From a virus, in the IMG/VR virus record IMGVR_UViG_3300008267_001162, positions 1 through 28,864 of that record: 28,864 bases of DNA. One strand, written 5' to 3'. Below are positions 6,993-15,177 of this stretch, one piece after another (positions within the stretch are counted from its first letter, which is position 1; the number at the start of each line of letters is the position of its first letter). The position numbers and the translations under genes were made by a program. The notes under the pieces are model-generated. The model ran no database searches and had not been told where the DNA came from. It was given only the letters and a program-made list of their open reading frames with translations.

Positions 6993-8980
6993 TAGTTACT
7001 ATCATAATTGTTATTAGCAATATTACTACCATTAGCTAAAGAAATATATCTTTCGGGACCATAAGTACTTACAAATCCAAAATCATCTTCAACACTTCCT
7101 GTTGTATTATTATTAAATGCATAAGCATTATTTTGAATTCTTGGAATAAACTTTTGAATTGGTGTAAAGCTAAATCCAGTTACTTTAATCATATGTGGTA
7201 GTTCTTTTACTGAAGCATCTCCATTTCCGGCTTCACTAGCACCTATTCCAATTTCCCAAGGTGATTCACTTGGTACATCATATGTTAAAGCAGTTATAAA
7301 ACCAGGTTGTTCATAAACGTAACCACCTACTGTTAATTGTACTAAATTACCTCTCATGTATCCATTTGGACTATAATCTGGAGCAAGTGATGAAGCAAGA
7401 TAGTTCAATTTTTTATACATTGGAATGAGTTCTTGCTTTGATTGAGCAACAACTGTCCAAGATAATGAAAGTTGTCTTGTAAACCCACCATAAGTGTAAA
7501 ATTGTTCTCCTCTTCCTAAATAATTAAATCCGTTCCATGTAGCATTATATGAGTCAGACATTGAATCTATAAATGCTCTAAAATGTATAAATGTTTTAAA
7601 ATTAGGAGAATCGTTATCTATAACAGCAATCCTAAACTTAACTAAATCGTTTACATATTCTTCAGAAGTTACATTTTCACTTCTATATACGGGGATGGAG
7701 GTAATTTTATCTAATCCTGGTTGATATGATCCTATTCCAGGAATATCTATTGGGGAATAAATAGAAGTTCCATTTATAGTTTGAACTCCTTTTTCATAAT
7801 TAACATAACTTTTACCTGAGCGTTGTCCTGGATCTCCTAGTAATACTCTATTTTCTATATTTCTAGTATTATAATTAGGAGCATCTGGTGTAGCACCAGT
7901 TTGTTCAGCTTTTGTTTTTTGAGTACCTTGTAATTTTGTTCTTAAAATTGCTCTAAAATCTTGAGTTTTTGGACTACCATCTAATTTACCTACATTATTT
8001 TCAGTAGATATAATATCTTCTTGATTATAAGTAAAGGTATTATTAACGTAAATTAAAGAAGTATTTTTAGGCCATGTATTACCTTCAGTTGCAGGTTCAT
8101 ATACATTATGAAAATATGCATCTGTTGATGTACCAAGAGGATTAATATTAGTAGGAAGCCATGCTAATTTATCTCCTAAATTTTTTGTTAATCTATAATA
8201 TTTTCCTGTAACTCCTTTATTTTTAGATATTGCTGTATTGAAAAAAAGAGTTCTAGTATAATTAGGATCAATTATTTTTTTATAAGTTCCATCAAAATAA
8301 GGTTTTAATGTAGGAGATTTAGCTTGATAATTATTTAAACCTGTTCTATTAATACTATCAACATATCTTATACCAGTATTCCCTATTCCTAAAATAGAAC
8401 CAGGACCACCTGTATAAACCATAACATTTTGTCCATCATTCAATTTTGTACCATTATCAATACCAGTTGTAGAACCAGATACTGCATTGAATAATTTAAC
8501 TAATCTATTTTCAAGATTAGGTTGAGTAGATTTAACTCTAGTATTGTATAAAGAATTATTATTAGCATATGCTCCCGTTTGGGCAAACGGATTTATTCCT
8601 TGTTTATTTAAATGACCACCAAATGCTACAACACCAGCTTGAGCTAATGTATTTAAAGGTGAATAAATACCTTCATTTAAAACACCACTTGTTTGTGTAC
8701 GAACAGCAGTACGTGATAATAATTGTTGTTTTGCTATAAACAATAAACCATTTGGTGATTTAGTGTCTATAAACATTTTAGTTAAACGTTTAACGTCAGT
8801 AAGAGAATCTCCTATTGCGTTTACACCTCCTCTTAAAATAAAATCTTCACGTGGTCCTAAATCATTAAAGCCATCAGGAATTGAAGTTTGAATATAGGGT
8901 TGTCCACTATACCCTCCTCCAAGAGTATCCTTCCCATATCTTAGGGACTTAAGATCGGTCTTTAAATTAATTAAGGGCAT
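6992..8980 (-). CDS. Large baseplate protein, tail tube cap/initiator-like
   Basis: A 662-residue structural protein. Its C-terminal third (about 455-610) has a pattern seen in tube-cap or tube-initiator baseplate proteins of T4-like phages: FIHFRAFIDSMSDSYNATWN, then LGRGEQFYTYGGFTRQLSLSW, then ELIPMYKKLNYLASS and LVQLTVGGYVYEQPGFITAL, closing with SPWEIG. The first 450 residues are Asn/Gly/Thr-rich and not assignable by eye. It overlaps the next gene by one base and abuts the 80-residue repeat gene, so all are in one unit. The role (joining tail tube to baseplate, as T4 gp48/gp54 do) is inferred from this pattern and position after the tape measure. Confidence 0.6.
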   Translation of the reverse strand: MPLINLKTDLKSLRYGKDTLGGGYSGQPYIQTSIPDGFNDLGPREDFILRGGVNAIGDSLTDVKRLTKMFIDTKSPNGLLFIAKQQLLSRTAVRTQTSGVLNEGIYSPLNTLAQAGVVAFGGHLNKQGINPFAQTGAYANNNSLYNTRVKSTQPNLENRLVKLFNAVSGSTTGIDNGTKLNDGQNVMVYTGGPGSILGIGNTGIRYVDSINRTGLNNYQAKSPTLKPYFDGTYKKIIDPNYTRTLFFNTAISKNKGVTGKYYRLTKNLGDKLAWLPTNINPLGTSTDAYFHNVYEPATEGNTWPKNTSLIYVNNTFTYNQEDIISTENNVGKLDGSPKTQDFRAILRTKLQGTQKTKAEQTGATPDAPNYNTRNIENRVLLGDPGQRSGKSYVNYEKGVQTINGTSIYSPIDIPGIGSYQPGLDKITSIPVYRSENVTSEEYVNDLVKFRIAVIDNDSPNFKTFIHFRAFIDSMSDSYNATWNGFNYLGRGEQFYTYGGFTRQLSLSWTVVAQSKQELIPMYKKLNYLASSLAPDYSPNGYMRGNLVQLTVGGYVYEQPGFITALTYDVPSESPWEIGIGASEAGNGDASVKELPHMIKVTGFSFTPIQKFIPRIQNNAYAFNNNTTGSVEDDFGFVSTYGPERYISLANGSNIANNNYDSN

Positions 8981-9222
8981 TATCCAGGTAAGTTATCTAA
9001 ATATCTTTCAGGAGTTTTACCGTCTAAATCTAATTGGGATGTTGCTAAACTTTTTTGGTATTGTGTAAGTCTATCATAAGAAAGAGGTGTTTTACCATCT
9101 AAATCTAACTGAGAGGTTGCTAAACTTTTTTCATATTGGGTTACACCATCATATGATTTTGGAGTTTTTCCATCCCATTGAGTTAACTGTGATCCTTTAA
9201 TAAGTAAATCTTTTAGTGCCAT
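8980..9222 (-). CDS. 80-residue protein made of 25-residue tandem repeats
   Basis: After a short leader (MALKDLLIKGSQLTQW) the protein consists of two nearly identical 25-residue units starting DGKTPKSYDG and DGKTPLSYDR, then a partial third unit DGKTPERYLDNLPG. No known domain is recognised. The stop codon overlaps the start of the 662-residue baseplate gene, and a TATTTATA box lies 10 bases upstream of the ATG. Position between tape measure and baseplate genes suggests a small virion component or a peptide that binds a repeated partner, but nothing in the sequence proves that. Confidence 0.65.
   Translation of the reverse strand: MALKDLLIKGSQLTQWDGKTPKSYDGVTQYEKSLATSQLDLDGKTPLSYDRLTQYQKSLATSQLDLDGKTPERYLDNLPG
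9025..9174 (-). repeat. 75-bp coding tandem repeat, two full copies
   Basis: Copies at 9100-9174 and 9025-9099 encode the two full 25-residue units of the small protein. A truncated third copy runs to the stop codon at 8980. The copies differ at synonymous and a few amino acid positions, so the duplication is not brand new. Confidence 0.85.
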
Positions 9223-9232
9223 AGTTTTTTGT

Positions 9233-9240
9233 TATAAATA
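9233..9240 (-). promoter_or_regulatory. TATTTATA box upstream of the 80-residue gene
   Basis: The minus strand reads AATATTTATAACAAAA here, ending shortly before the ATG at 9222. The same word precedes five other gene starts in the window, so it is a candidate late promoter element or translation-initiation signal. A copy with almost the same flanks lies at 11844-11851. Confidence 0.5.
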
Positions 9241-9246
9241 TTAAAA

Positions 9247-11832
9247 TTATTGAGTTTTGTAAGCACTGACAGACATTGCCGTACCTACTTTATTACCATC
9301 AAGATAAATATTACCACCAGTTTTAACAACAGTTATAAGTTCTTGTAGTAAAGCTACCATTTCATCTGTTCTACCTAATTTAGTGCCACCAGCACCTACT
9401 ACTGTATCTTCTGGTAGAGTTTTAATTACATAATCTTTAGCAGGTATTTCTCCACCGCTAGGAGCTTTTTCAAAGAATGGTGTAATGGCTTCACCTAATC
9501 CAGCAGCAGCATCAGGGAATAATCCTAATAGATTTTTAAATAACCAATCACCACCCATACTTCCTACTATAGTTCCTACAGGTCCACCAAGTGCTGTACC
9601 TAAAGCACCACCTAAAATACCACCTAAACCACCAGCAACTATTTTACCAACTTGTTGGTTTACTTGTTCTTTTGATAATGGTTTACCGTTTTCATCAACT
9701 GGATTTTCTAATAAACTTTTAATATCATTAATTGCAAAAAACCCAGTTAATAAAGTATTTAATCCTGGAATTTTTTTCAGGGCTGATTTAAAGAATCCAC
9801 CAACACCTCCTGCTGATTTTACTGCTCCTTTTATAGCAGTCATTGGGTTTAATTTACTAAGTAATCCTCCAAAAAATCCACCACCTCCAGACATAGCAGA
9901 TGCTGTACCAGCTTTAATAGCAGATTGAGCAGCAGCACCGTATACTTTTTTACCGGTTTCTTTCATAACAGCACCACCAGCAGCTCCTGCAGCACCACCA
10001 CCTCCACCAAGCATACCTCCTATACCCCCTAATGATTTTCCTAAACCAAGGAAGTTTGCAAATTTAATACCAGCTAATATAAGAGCACCTTTTACAATAC
10101 CATCCATTAATGGTTTTGATGATGCTAAAAATCCGGCAATATCGGCAATTGGAGTTACAATCGATTCAATGATTGGAGATAATTTTTCAAAAGCTGAAAT
10201 AAATTTTTCTTGAGCAGCTGCTAATCTTTCTTGTACTGATTGGCTTTTTAATTGGGATGCTAATTCATCATTGCCTAATTTGGCTAAAAATTCTGCTTCT
10301 TTACCTTGTTTACGTGCTAATTCATACTGTTCTTTAACAGCATCCATATTAGCAACTCCTAAAGTTTGTAAAGCTTGTTGTTCCATAAGCATGTCCGACA
10401 TTTCTTCACGGCTCATACCCATAGCTTTAGCAATAGACTCTTGTTGAAGTCTATTCATTTTACCAAATTTAACAGCATCAACTCCTTGAGCTTTTAACTC
10501 ACGACCTAATCCTACTAAATCATTATTTAAAGCAGCTCTTCTGGCTCCTTCTAAATTTAAATCTCTACCCGTTAATAATTCAGCTTCTAATTCTGCTGAA
10601 ATTGATTCTTCAAAATTAAGTAAAGAACCAGCTATATTATCTAATTTATCTAAACTTGTACCTAATGCTTTAGCTTGGGCTACACTCTTTACTAATGCTT
10701 GTGTACTACCACCTAATGATATTTTAGTAACATTTGAAGTTTTAGCAACTTCATCCATTATTTCTTTGTTACTAAAATTAATACCTAATTGTGCCTTAGT
10801 AACTTTTAATTGACCTAATAGTGAAGTAGTAGCTTGTTTTAAAGATACATTACGAAGTTTACTTAACTTAAGAGATTCATTTAAAATTTCTGGTTCAACC
10901 CCAGCAACATCTCTTAATTGGGTATATGTTTTTAAATCTTCTTCTGATACCTTAGCATTAGCTCCTAATGCTTTGTTAATTTCTAATTGAGACTGAAGTA
11001 ATTTAGATGCTGTTATATTAACATCACCTGAATTAGCTGCTATGCCTTCAAATTCTTTTCTAGTAGCTCTTGCTTCATCATAGGATATACCCATTTGTTT
11101 AGCAAAGTTACCAGTTTCGGTATCAACTTTTTGGAATATGTTATATAACTGTTTAACACCGGCTAAAACCAATGTTATACCAGTTAAAGGGTCCATTAAA
11201 CTAGTTTTTAAACTACTTCCTAATGAACTGAATGCTTTTTTCATTACACCAGCTGATGTGGAACCTTTTTTAGCTGCTTCTAATTGAGCCGCTCCTAAAG
11301 CTTCTTCAGCATCTATTAAATTTCCTAAGACAGGAATTTTAGAAATACCACCTATTAATTTACCAGTAACACCTAATTTTTGATTTATAGAATCGTAAGT
11401 ATTTGCTTGATCTTGTAAAATTTTAGCTTCATTATCTAAAGCTTCATTTATTTCTGTTTCTTTTTTTAATCTATTTTCTGTAGTGATTAACTGTAGATCT
11501 TCTAATTTTTGGAGGTTTTGTTGTAAAGTTAATCTTCTAAGTTGTAAACTTTGTTGTGCCTTATTTATATCAGATAATTTAAGGGCACCTTGATTTAATT
11601 TTAATTGATTTTGAAGCGCAATATCTAAACCTTTAGTTAAATCTGTAACAGATTTTACAGCTGATTTAGCTGTTGCTTTATTTATAGTATTAGATATTCT
11701 ATCAGCTACATCTAGTGTTTCTTCTAATCTTTCATTAATGGCTTCGCTAATCTGAGCACCAATTGATGTAATTTGGTCCCTCAGGAATCCTAATTCTGCA
11801 TTAAGTTTTTGAGTAGAATCTTGTTTAGCCAT
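9247..11832 (-). CDS. 29: Tail tape measure protein
   Basis: An 861-residue protein in the tape measure position, after the gp26-like chaperone and before the baseplate genes. The first 170 residues are charged and helical, typical coiled coil. Hydrophobic Gly/Ala-rich segments lie near residues 565-640 and 720-780 (for example GKIVAGGLGGILGGALG), as expected for the part that enters the membrane at DNA ejection. At about 0.15 nm per residue the tail would be near 130 nm, reasonable for a myovirus. The C-terminus (GGNIYLDGNKVGTAM) resembles the end of many tape measure proteins. The ATG at 11832 follows a TATTTATA box by 11 bases. Gene 29 is the T4 functional equivalent; sequence identity is not claimed. 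Confidence 0.82.
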   Translation of the reverse strand: MAKQDSTQKLNAELGFLRDQITSIGAQISEAINERLEETLDVADRISNTINKATAKSAVKSVTDLTKGLDIALQNQLKLNQGALKLSDINKAQQSLQLRRLTLQQNLQKLEDLQLITTENRLKKETEINEALDNEAKILQDQANTYDSINQKLGVTGKLIGGISKIPVLGNLIDAEEALGAAQLEAAKKGSTSAGVMKKAFSSLGSSLKTSLMDPLTGITLVLAGVKQLYNIFQKVDTETGNFAKQMGISYDEARATRKEFEGIAANSGDVNITASKLLQSQLEINKALGANAKVSEEDLKTYTQLRDVAGVEPEILNESLKLSKLRNVSLKQATTSLLGQLKVTKAQLGINFSNKEIMDEVAKTSNVTKISLGGSTQALVKSVAQAKALGTSLDKLDNIAGSLLNFEESISAELEAELLTGRDLNLEGARRAALNNDLVGLGRELKAQGVDAVKFGKMNRLQQESIAKAMGMSREEMSDMLMEQQALQTLGVANMDAVKEQYELARKQGKEAEFLAKLGNDELASQLKSQSVQERLAAAQEKFISAFEKLSPIIESIVTPIADIAGFLASSKPLMDGIVKGALILAGIKFANFLGLGKSLGGIGGMLGGGGGAAGAAGGAVMKETGKKVYGAAAQSAIKAGTASAMSGGGGFFGGLLSKLNPMTAIKGAVKSAGGVGGFFKSALKKIPGLNTLLTGFFAINDIKSLLENPVDENGKPLSKEQVNQQVGKIVAGGLGGILGGALGTALGGPVGTIVGSMGGDWLFKNLLGLFPDAAAGLGEAITPFFEKAPSGGEIPAKDYVIKTLPEDTVVGAGGTKLGRTDEMVALLQELITVVKTGGNIYLDGNKVGTAMSVSAYKTQ

Positions 11833-11843
11833 TTAATTTTTGT

Positions 11844-11851
11844 TATAAATA
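11844..11851 (-). promoter_or_regulatory. TATTTATA box upstream of the tape measure gene
   Basis: The minus strand reads AATATTTATAACAAAA, ending just before the ATG at 11832. Together with the hairpin at 11855-11880 it fills the 29-base gap after the previous stop, an arrangement that fits 'terminator then new promoter'. Confidence 0.5.
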
Positions 11852-11854
11852 TTA

Positions 11855-11880
11855 AAAGGCATCATTTTTTAGATGCCTTT
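11855..11880 (-). terminator. Hairpin at the end of the gp26-extension frame, possible terminator
   Basis: A 9-bp perfect stem (AAAGGCATC / GATGCCTTT) with an 8-base loop, followed on the minus strand by TTTTAATATTT. The stop codon at 11864-11862 lies at the foot of the loop. The T tract is short, so termination is probably partial and may set the level of tape measure transcription. Confidence 0.55.
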
Positions 11881-12131
11881 GTAACATAGGTTGGAACTTG
11901 AACTTTTGTACTAGCTGTAGCTCCAGCCGATTTCATATTTTTAATTGATTCTTGAACTGTGTCTTTTGGTGTATTTTTCTTTTCGTGAAATTCTTTTATT
12001 TTATTGTATGTAAAATTTCGCAACCAAATAGGCATGTCATAAATTATATCCCAACTGTATCCTCCTTGTCCATGAAATACAATTTCATGTATTTGGATAA
12101 AGAGTGAAGCTCTATACTCAGGCGTCAGGCC
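11862..12131 (-). CDS. 89-codon extension reached by +1/-2 frameshift from the gp26-like gene
   Basis: After the U7 run at 12138-12132, the frame that skips one base (or re-reads two) is open for 89 codons: GLTPEYRASLFIQIHEIVFH, then GQGGYSWDIIYDMPIWLRNF and a basic tail ending KASKK. The part before the first in-frame ATG (12035) looks like real protein sequence, and no good start codon exists upstream of that ATG, so independent initiation would lose a conserved-looking third. Its position, overlapping the end of a gp26-like gene and directly before the tape measure gene, matches the tail assembly chaperone pairs (lambda G and G-T) made by programmed frameshifting. It may act like T4 gp51, but its length differs. 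Alternative: one T too many in the homopolymer, which would make a single 340-residue fused protein. Confidence 0.68.
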   Translation of the reverse strand, partial: GLTPEYRASLFIQIHEIVFHGQGGYSWDIIYDMPIWLRNFTYNKIKEFHEKKNTPKDTVQESIKNMKSAGATASTKVQVPTYVTKASKK

Positions 12132-12876
12132 AAAAAAAGTTAAGCCCTACTGGGATAACGATGTCCTCCTCTACACCGTTTTCAGTTATGTGAGTATAAG
12201 ACATATCAACACCTGGGTTTATATTACTAATATATTCTCTAAGTGCTTTAGCATCACGAGCTAATAATCCATAATCTACAAATTCTCTAATGGTTTTCTT
12301 TTCATAATCACCATTAACAGAAATAATCATATTTTTTAATCGAGTTGAAATTTCAAATGAACCTTTAGGATCAATTTTTTTCAAACCAAGAATTTCTTTT
12401 TCTATAGCTTTTTCATCACCAACTGTTAACAATTTAAATGTAATCACATTACCTGTAGTTGGGAATTCAAAAGTAAATTCATTTTTTCTAGATTCTTTTA
12501 CTAAAGAAATATCAAATTCTTTTTCTTTTAAAGAACTTAAATCTACAGTAACAGTTTCTTCTACATCTGATGATGGGAAATTATATCTAAAACTATAATC
12601 TTTACCATAACCTAAAATACGAGCTGCTAATATAATAGCATCTTTATCACCAAGCAACAAATCATCATAATTAATTTTACTTATAATCATTGATTGGAGT
12701 AATTTGTCTAACCAAATACCTTGCTTAAGATAATTTGTATTGCTTAAAATATCTTCTTCTCTAGCAGTCATGTATTTCATTTCGATTTTACCTTCTGCTA
12801 GAGGTGAACCTTCAGGATATAATAAACCTTTTGAAGGTAAATCGATTGTTTCGGTTGGGAACTTAAATTCGGCCAT
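12118..12876 (-). CDS. 26: gp26-like baseplate hub assembly/tail chaperone protein
   Basis: The 252-residue product looks like the T4 baseplate protein family that includes gp26: an N-terminal FPTETIDLPSKGLLYPEGSP, then IEMKYMTAREEDILSNTNYL, a beta-rich middle, and a helical C-terminus with REFVDYGLLARDAKALREYI. It is cytoplasmic and thought to help assemble the hub and tape measure. The frame ends at TGA 12120-12118, twelve bases after a run of seven T residues where translation can shift into an 89-codon extension. A TATTTATA box lies 32 bases upstream and a strong terminator of the previous gene just above it, so this gene probably begins a new transcript. Confidence 0.75.
   Translation of the reverse strand: MAEFKFPTETIDLPSKGLLYPEGSPLAEGKIEMKYMTAREEDILSNTNYLKQGIWLDKLLQSMIISKINYDDLLLGDKDAIILAARILGYGKDYSFRYNFPSSDVEETVTVDLSSLKEKEFDISLVKESRKNEFTFEFPTTGNVITFKLLTVGDEKAIEKEILGLKKIDPKGSFEISTRLKNMIISVNGDYEKKTIREFVDYGLLARDAKALREYISNINPGVDMSYTHITENGVEEDIVIPVGLNFFWPDA
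12132..12138 (-). other. U7 candidate frameshift site
   Basis: The minus strand reads AAC TTT TTT TGG CCT GAC GCC TGA in the gp26-like frame. Re-pairing of Phe-tRNA on UUU after slipping +1 (or -2) is perfect within seven U residues and continues as GGC CTG ACG CCT into the open 89-codon extension. A -1 slip reaches a stop (TTG GCC TGA) at once, so the common -1 mechanism is excluded. No nearby stimulatory structure was identified. Confidence 0.6.
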
Positions 12877-12908
12877 AAATTGTTTTTATTAATAACTTTG
12901 TTGTCGTA

Positions 12909-12916
12909 TATAAATA
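12909..12916 (-). promoter_or_regulatory. TATTTATA box upstream of the gp26-like gene
   Basis: The minus strand reads CATATATTTATATACGAC, 32 bases before the ATG at 12876 and directly after the tail tube terminator. It is a clean intergenic position for a promoter. The flanks are less like the other copies (no CAAAA directly after). Confidence 0.45.
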
Positions 12917-12919
12917 TAT

Positions 12920-12956
12920 GAAAAAAAAAGAAGCTCGCGAAAAATCGCGAGCTCTT
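12920..12956 (-). terminator. Strong intrinsic terminator after the tail tube gene
   Basis: The minus strand has a 9-bp perfect GC-rich stem AGCTCGCGA / TCGCGAGCT (plus positions 12945-12953 and 12932-12940), a TTTT loop, and a nine-T run straight after the stem. It is the best terminator in the window and sits where the abundant sheath and tube transcripts should end. Confidence 0.92.
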
Positions 12957-12975
12957 TTAAATTTATTTTTACTAA

Positions 12976-13038
12976 TTAGAAGTTCAAGATACAGTAATCT
13001 GGTTGAACTGTCATTGTAATGTTTACAGCAGTACCACT
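12976..13038 (-). pseudogene. Out-of-frame C-terminal remnant of the tail tube gene
   Basis: In the -1 frame relative to the end of the tube gene, the minus strand encodes SGTAVNITMTVQPDYCILNF and then TAA at 12978-12976, just before the terminator. The ending (strand, then DYxxLxF-stop) is what T4-like tube proteins normally have. It indicates that the tube gene once continued to 12976 and that an internal piece of the C-terminal region, not a multiple of three bases, is missing. Confidence 0.72.
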
Positions 13039-13385
13039 ACAGGTCCTAATACGTCGAAAGTTAAATCTTTCTTATAGAAATCACTGTAACCATCTCTACC
13101 AGTTACTGATTCGTGGTGTAAACGTACCCATTCCATTACGGCTTGAGCACCTGAAGGAGTGATTGGATCGAATAATGTAAACTGGATAGTACCCCAAGTT
13201 GTTTTACCCTTAACGAAACGTTGTACGTTAATGTGATTAAGAGCTACTGTGCTTTGAGTTAAGTTTACAGCACCCACACCTTTGATCTCATAAGCAGGAA
13301 TACCATCGATATACATAATGAATCGGTTGGTTTGCTTTGGTTCAAAAGCTGTGAAAAATATTTCGTTTGGATCTAATACTGCCAT
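13023..13385 (-). CDS. 19: Tail tube protein (gp19-like), C-terminally disrupted
   Basis: The 120-residue frame matches T4-type tail tube proteins through residue 116: MAVLDPNEIFFTAFEPKQTN, then FIMYIDGIPAYEIKGVGA, VQRFVKGKTTWGTIQFTLFD and WVRLHHESVTGRDGYSDFYK. Tube proteins of this family are about 160 residues. Here the reading frame ends abruptly LGPVVVLL-stop, and the expected C-terminal strand appears in another frame downstream (12976-13038). Even if joined, about 20-25 residues are missing. The subunit stacks in hexameric rings to form the inner tail tube, so a broken copy should not give viable virions; an assembly collapse or a defective strain is likely. It lies directly downstream of the sheath gene with its own TATTTATA box 15 bases upstream of the ATG. 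Confidence 0.82.
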   Translation of the reverse strand: MAVLDPNEIFFTAFEPKQTNRFIMYIDGIPAYEIKGVGAVNLTQSTVALNHINVQRFVKGKTTWGTIQFTLFDPITPSGAQAVMEWVRLHHESVTGRDGYSDFYKKDLTFDVLGPVVVLL

Positions 13386-13400
13386 TTTATTTTATTTTAT

Positions 13401-13408
13401 TATAAATA
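13401..13408 (-). promoter_or_regulatory. TATTTATA box upstream of the tail tube gene
   Basis: The minus strand reads GAATATTTATAATAAAATA, ending 15 bases before the ATG at 13385. Together with the terminator at 12920-12956 it would bracket a monocistronic tube transcript. Confidence 0.5.
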
Positions 13409-13424
13409 TTCAACTTTTAAAAAA

Positions 13425-15155
13425 TTACGCTGGGAAAACAGCACCTGTTGGTAAGATGTTGAAATCTAGGTAAATGAATTCTGCAGTTTTAGTAGGTTGG
13501 ATATAAATTTGACCTACCATCTGGTTTCTATCAATTACATCAGCTGTGTTATTACTATCATCCATAATTACTTTGAACGCGTATAAACCTTGACGTTGTT
13601 GTACTGATTCTAAGTATGGGTTAACTTGACTTAAGAATTGGTTTCTTGTAGCAATTGTATTTTGTTCGAATACTAAATTTTGAGCTACTTGAGAAATGTA
13701 TGACTTAAGTTGAATTAACAATCTACGAACATTTACACGATCAAGTGCAGATGCTTTAGTTTGTAATGTTTTCTGACCGTATACTACAACTCCAGTACCT
13801 GGGAATGTTGCAATTGGATTAACTTTGTTTGTATATAAAGTATCGCGGTTAGCTTGAGATAATTTCTTTTCAGCTCTTACTACGTTACCTAAACCACCTC
13901 TGTTAATACCTGCTGGCGCAAACCATGGCTCACTTACGTTATCGTTATAAGCATAAACACCACCAATCATTGTTGAAGCTGGTACCCATACTAATTGAGC
14001 TGAATCTGGATCGATTGTTTGAACCCAAGGCCAGTAAGCTGCAGCGTATGAAGTATTTTTAGCGTTTGCTTGAGTAGTTACTTCTGAAATGCTTGAGCTA
14101 AAAGGTACTAAATCTGTTACGTAAATTGCATCTCCTCTGTTTTGAGTATTGTTAACAGCTGTAGTTACTTGAGAAGCACCTAAATTAGCTGTTGAAGAGA
14201 ATAAACCAGGAGTTAATAATACATTGTATCTGTAATCATCAACATTTCCTAGTAAATTAATCATATTAGTATATGCACTTGCTGTAATACCTTGTGGAGC
14301 TGTCGTTGATAAATCAATAGCACTGAAGTAATCAGCAGGTCCTACAAATAAAGAGCCAGAAGCAGCACCAAATGAACCACTACTATTTACTGGGATTGAA
14401 CCTGTTAATGCTGTTTTAGCTAAACCATTGTTATCAAAATATAATGGGGTTGGAGTTAATACACTTGATACATAAACGTATCTTGAATTGTTTGGATAAG
14501 TTCCAATTACTTCAATTTGGTTATCTGCTGAATTGTATTGTCTGTATTGGTCACCAATTAATCTAGCTACATAGTTAGGAGCTGTTGGGTCCATTGATAA
14601 GTTGGTCCAAGTTTCTAATACAATTGGAGAATTTGCATTATCATCACCTTGTCTAATTAACAAACTAAATGTACCAGATGATGTATCTCTGTTAGTAACT
14701 TGCCATCTAATGTTATCAATTGAACCTGAAACTAATGAACCACTAATATCCATGCTACCAGTGTTATTCATAACTTCACCTTGAGAAATAGTTTTTAATA
14801 CTAAAGCTTCAATGTTAGTTGATTGTACTATAGGAGTACCTGAACCAGTTGCGGTAGTTGCACTAGCAAATGAACCAGTTACTACTCTTGTTATTAATAA
14901 GGTTTGTCCACCGTTGTTAAAATAATTGTATGCAGCAATTGAGGTAAAATAGCTGTAAACTTGGCTTGCACTTAAAAAAGTAGTACCAAATTTATTTTGA
15001 TAGTCACTATAAGAAGTAACTATAGTTGGTACATTTACAGGGCCTTTTACTGTGGGACCGATAATAGCTGCTCCGACGGTTACGGGTTGAGAAGATACAA
15101 ATGAATTGTCGTTTTCTAACGCTAATACACCAGGAGATATTAATGTTTCTGCCAT
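13425..15155 (-). CDS. 18: Tail sheath protein (gp18-like)
   Basis: A 576-residue protein with the sheath signature: N-terminal MAETLISPGVLALENDNSFV and VTVGAAIIGPTVKGPVNVPT, a variable Ser/Thr/Asn-rich insertion domain, then AAYWPWVQTIDPDSAQLVWV and PASTMIGGVYAYNDNVSEPW (the conserved 'P-W ... G' core), and a C-terminal beta-handshake region with YIQPTKTAEFIYLDFNILPT. It polymerises around the tail tube and contracts on infection. It is followed by the tube gene, the standard order. The start is fixed by the conserved S-P-G-V motif close to the N-terminus. No disruption is seen. Confidence 0.95.
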   Translation of the reverse strand: MAETLISPGVLALENDNSFVSSQPVTVGAAIIGPTVKGPVNVPTIVTSYSDYQNKFGTTFLSASQVYSYFTSIAAYNYFNNGGQTLLITRVVTGSFASATTATGSGTPIVQSTNIEALVLKTISQGEVMNNTGSMDISGSLVSGSIDNIRWQVTNRDTSSGTFSLLIRQGDDNANSPIVLETWTNLSMDPTAPNYVARLIGDQYRQYNSADNQIEVIGTYPNNSRYVYVSSVLTPTPLYFDNNGLAKTALTGSIPVNSSGSFGAASGSLFVGPADYFSAIDLSTTAPQGITASAYTNMINLLGNVDDYRYNVLLTPGLFSSTANLGASQVTTAVNNTQNRGDAIYVTDLVPFSSSISEVTTQANAKNTSYAAAYWPWVQTIDPDSAQLVWVPASTMIGGVYAYNDNVSEPWFAPAGINRGGLGNVVRAEKKLSQANRDTLYTNKVNPIATFPGTGVVVYGQKTLQTKASALDRVNVRRLLIQLKSYISQVAQNLVFEQNTIATRNQFLSQVNPYLESVQQRQGLYAFKVIMDDSNNTADVIDRNQMVGQIYIQPTKTAEFIYLDFNILPTGAVFPA

Positions 15156-15177
15156 TGTTAGATAATTAATGTTTTGT

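Noticed and set aside
9485-9928. 147-residue Pro-rich plus-strand frame
   Set aside because: It is antisense to the Gly/Ala-rich hydrophobic part of the tape measure gene, whose sense frame is much longer and recognisable.
12033-12067. Independent start at ATG 12035 with AAGGAGG upstream for the chaperone extension
   Set aside because: The AAGGAGG lies about 25 bases from the ATG, too far, and about 32 protein-like codons precede the ATG in frame, so frameshift fusion explains the data better.
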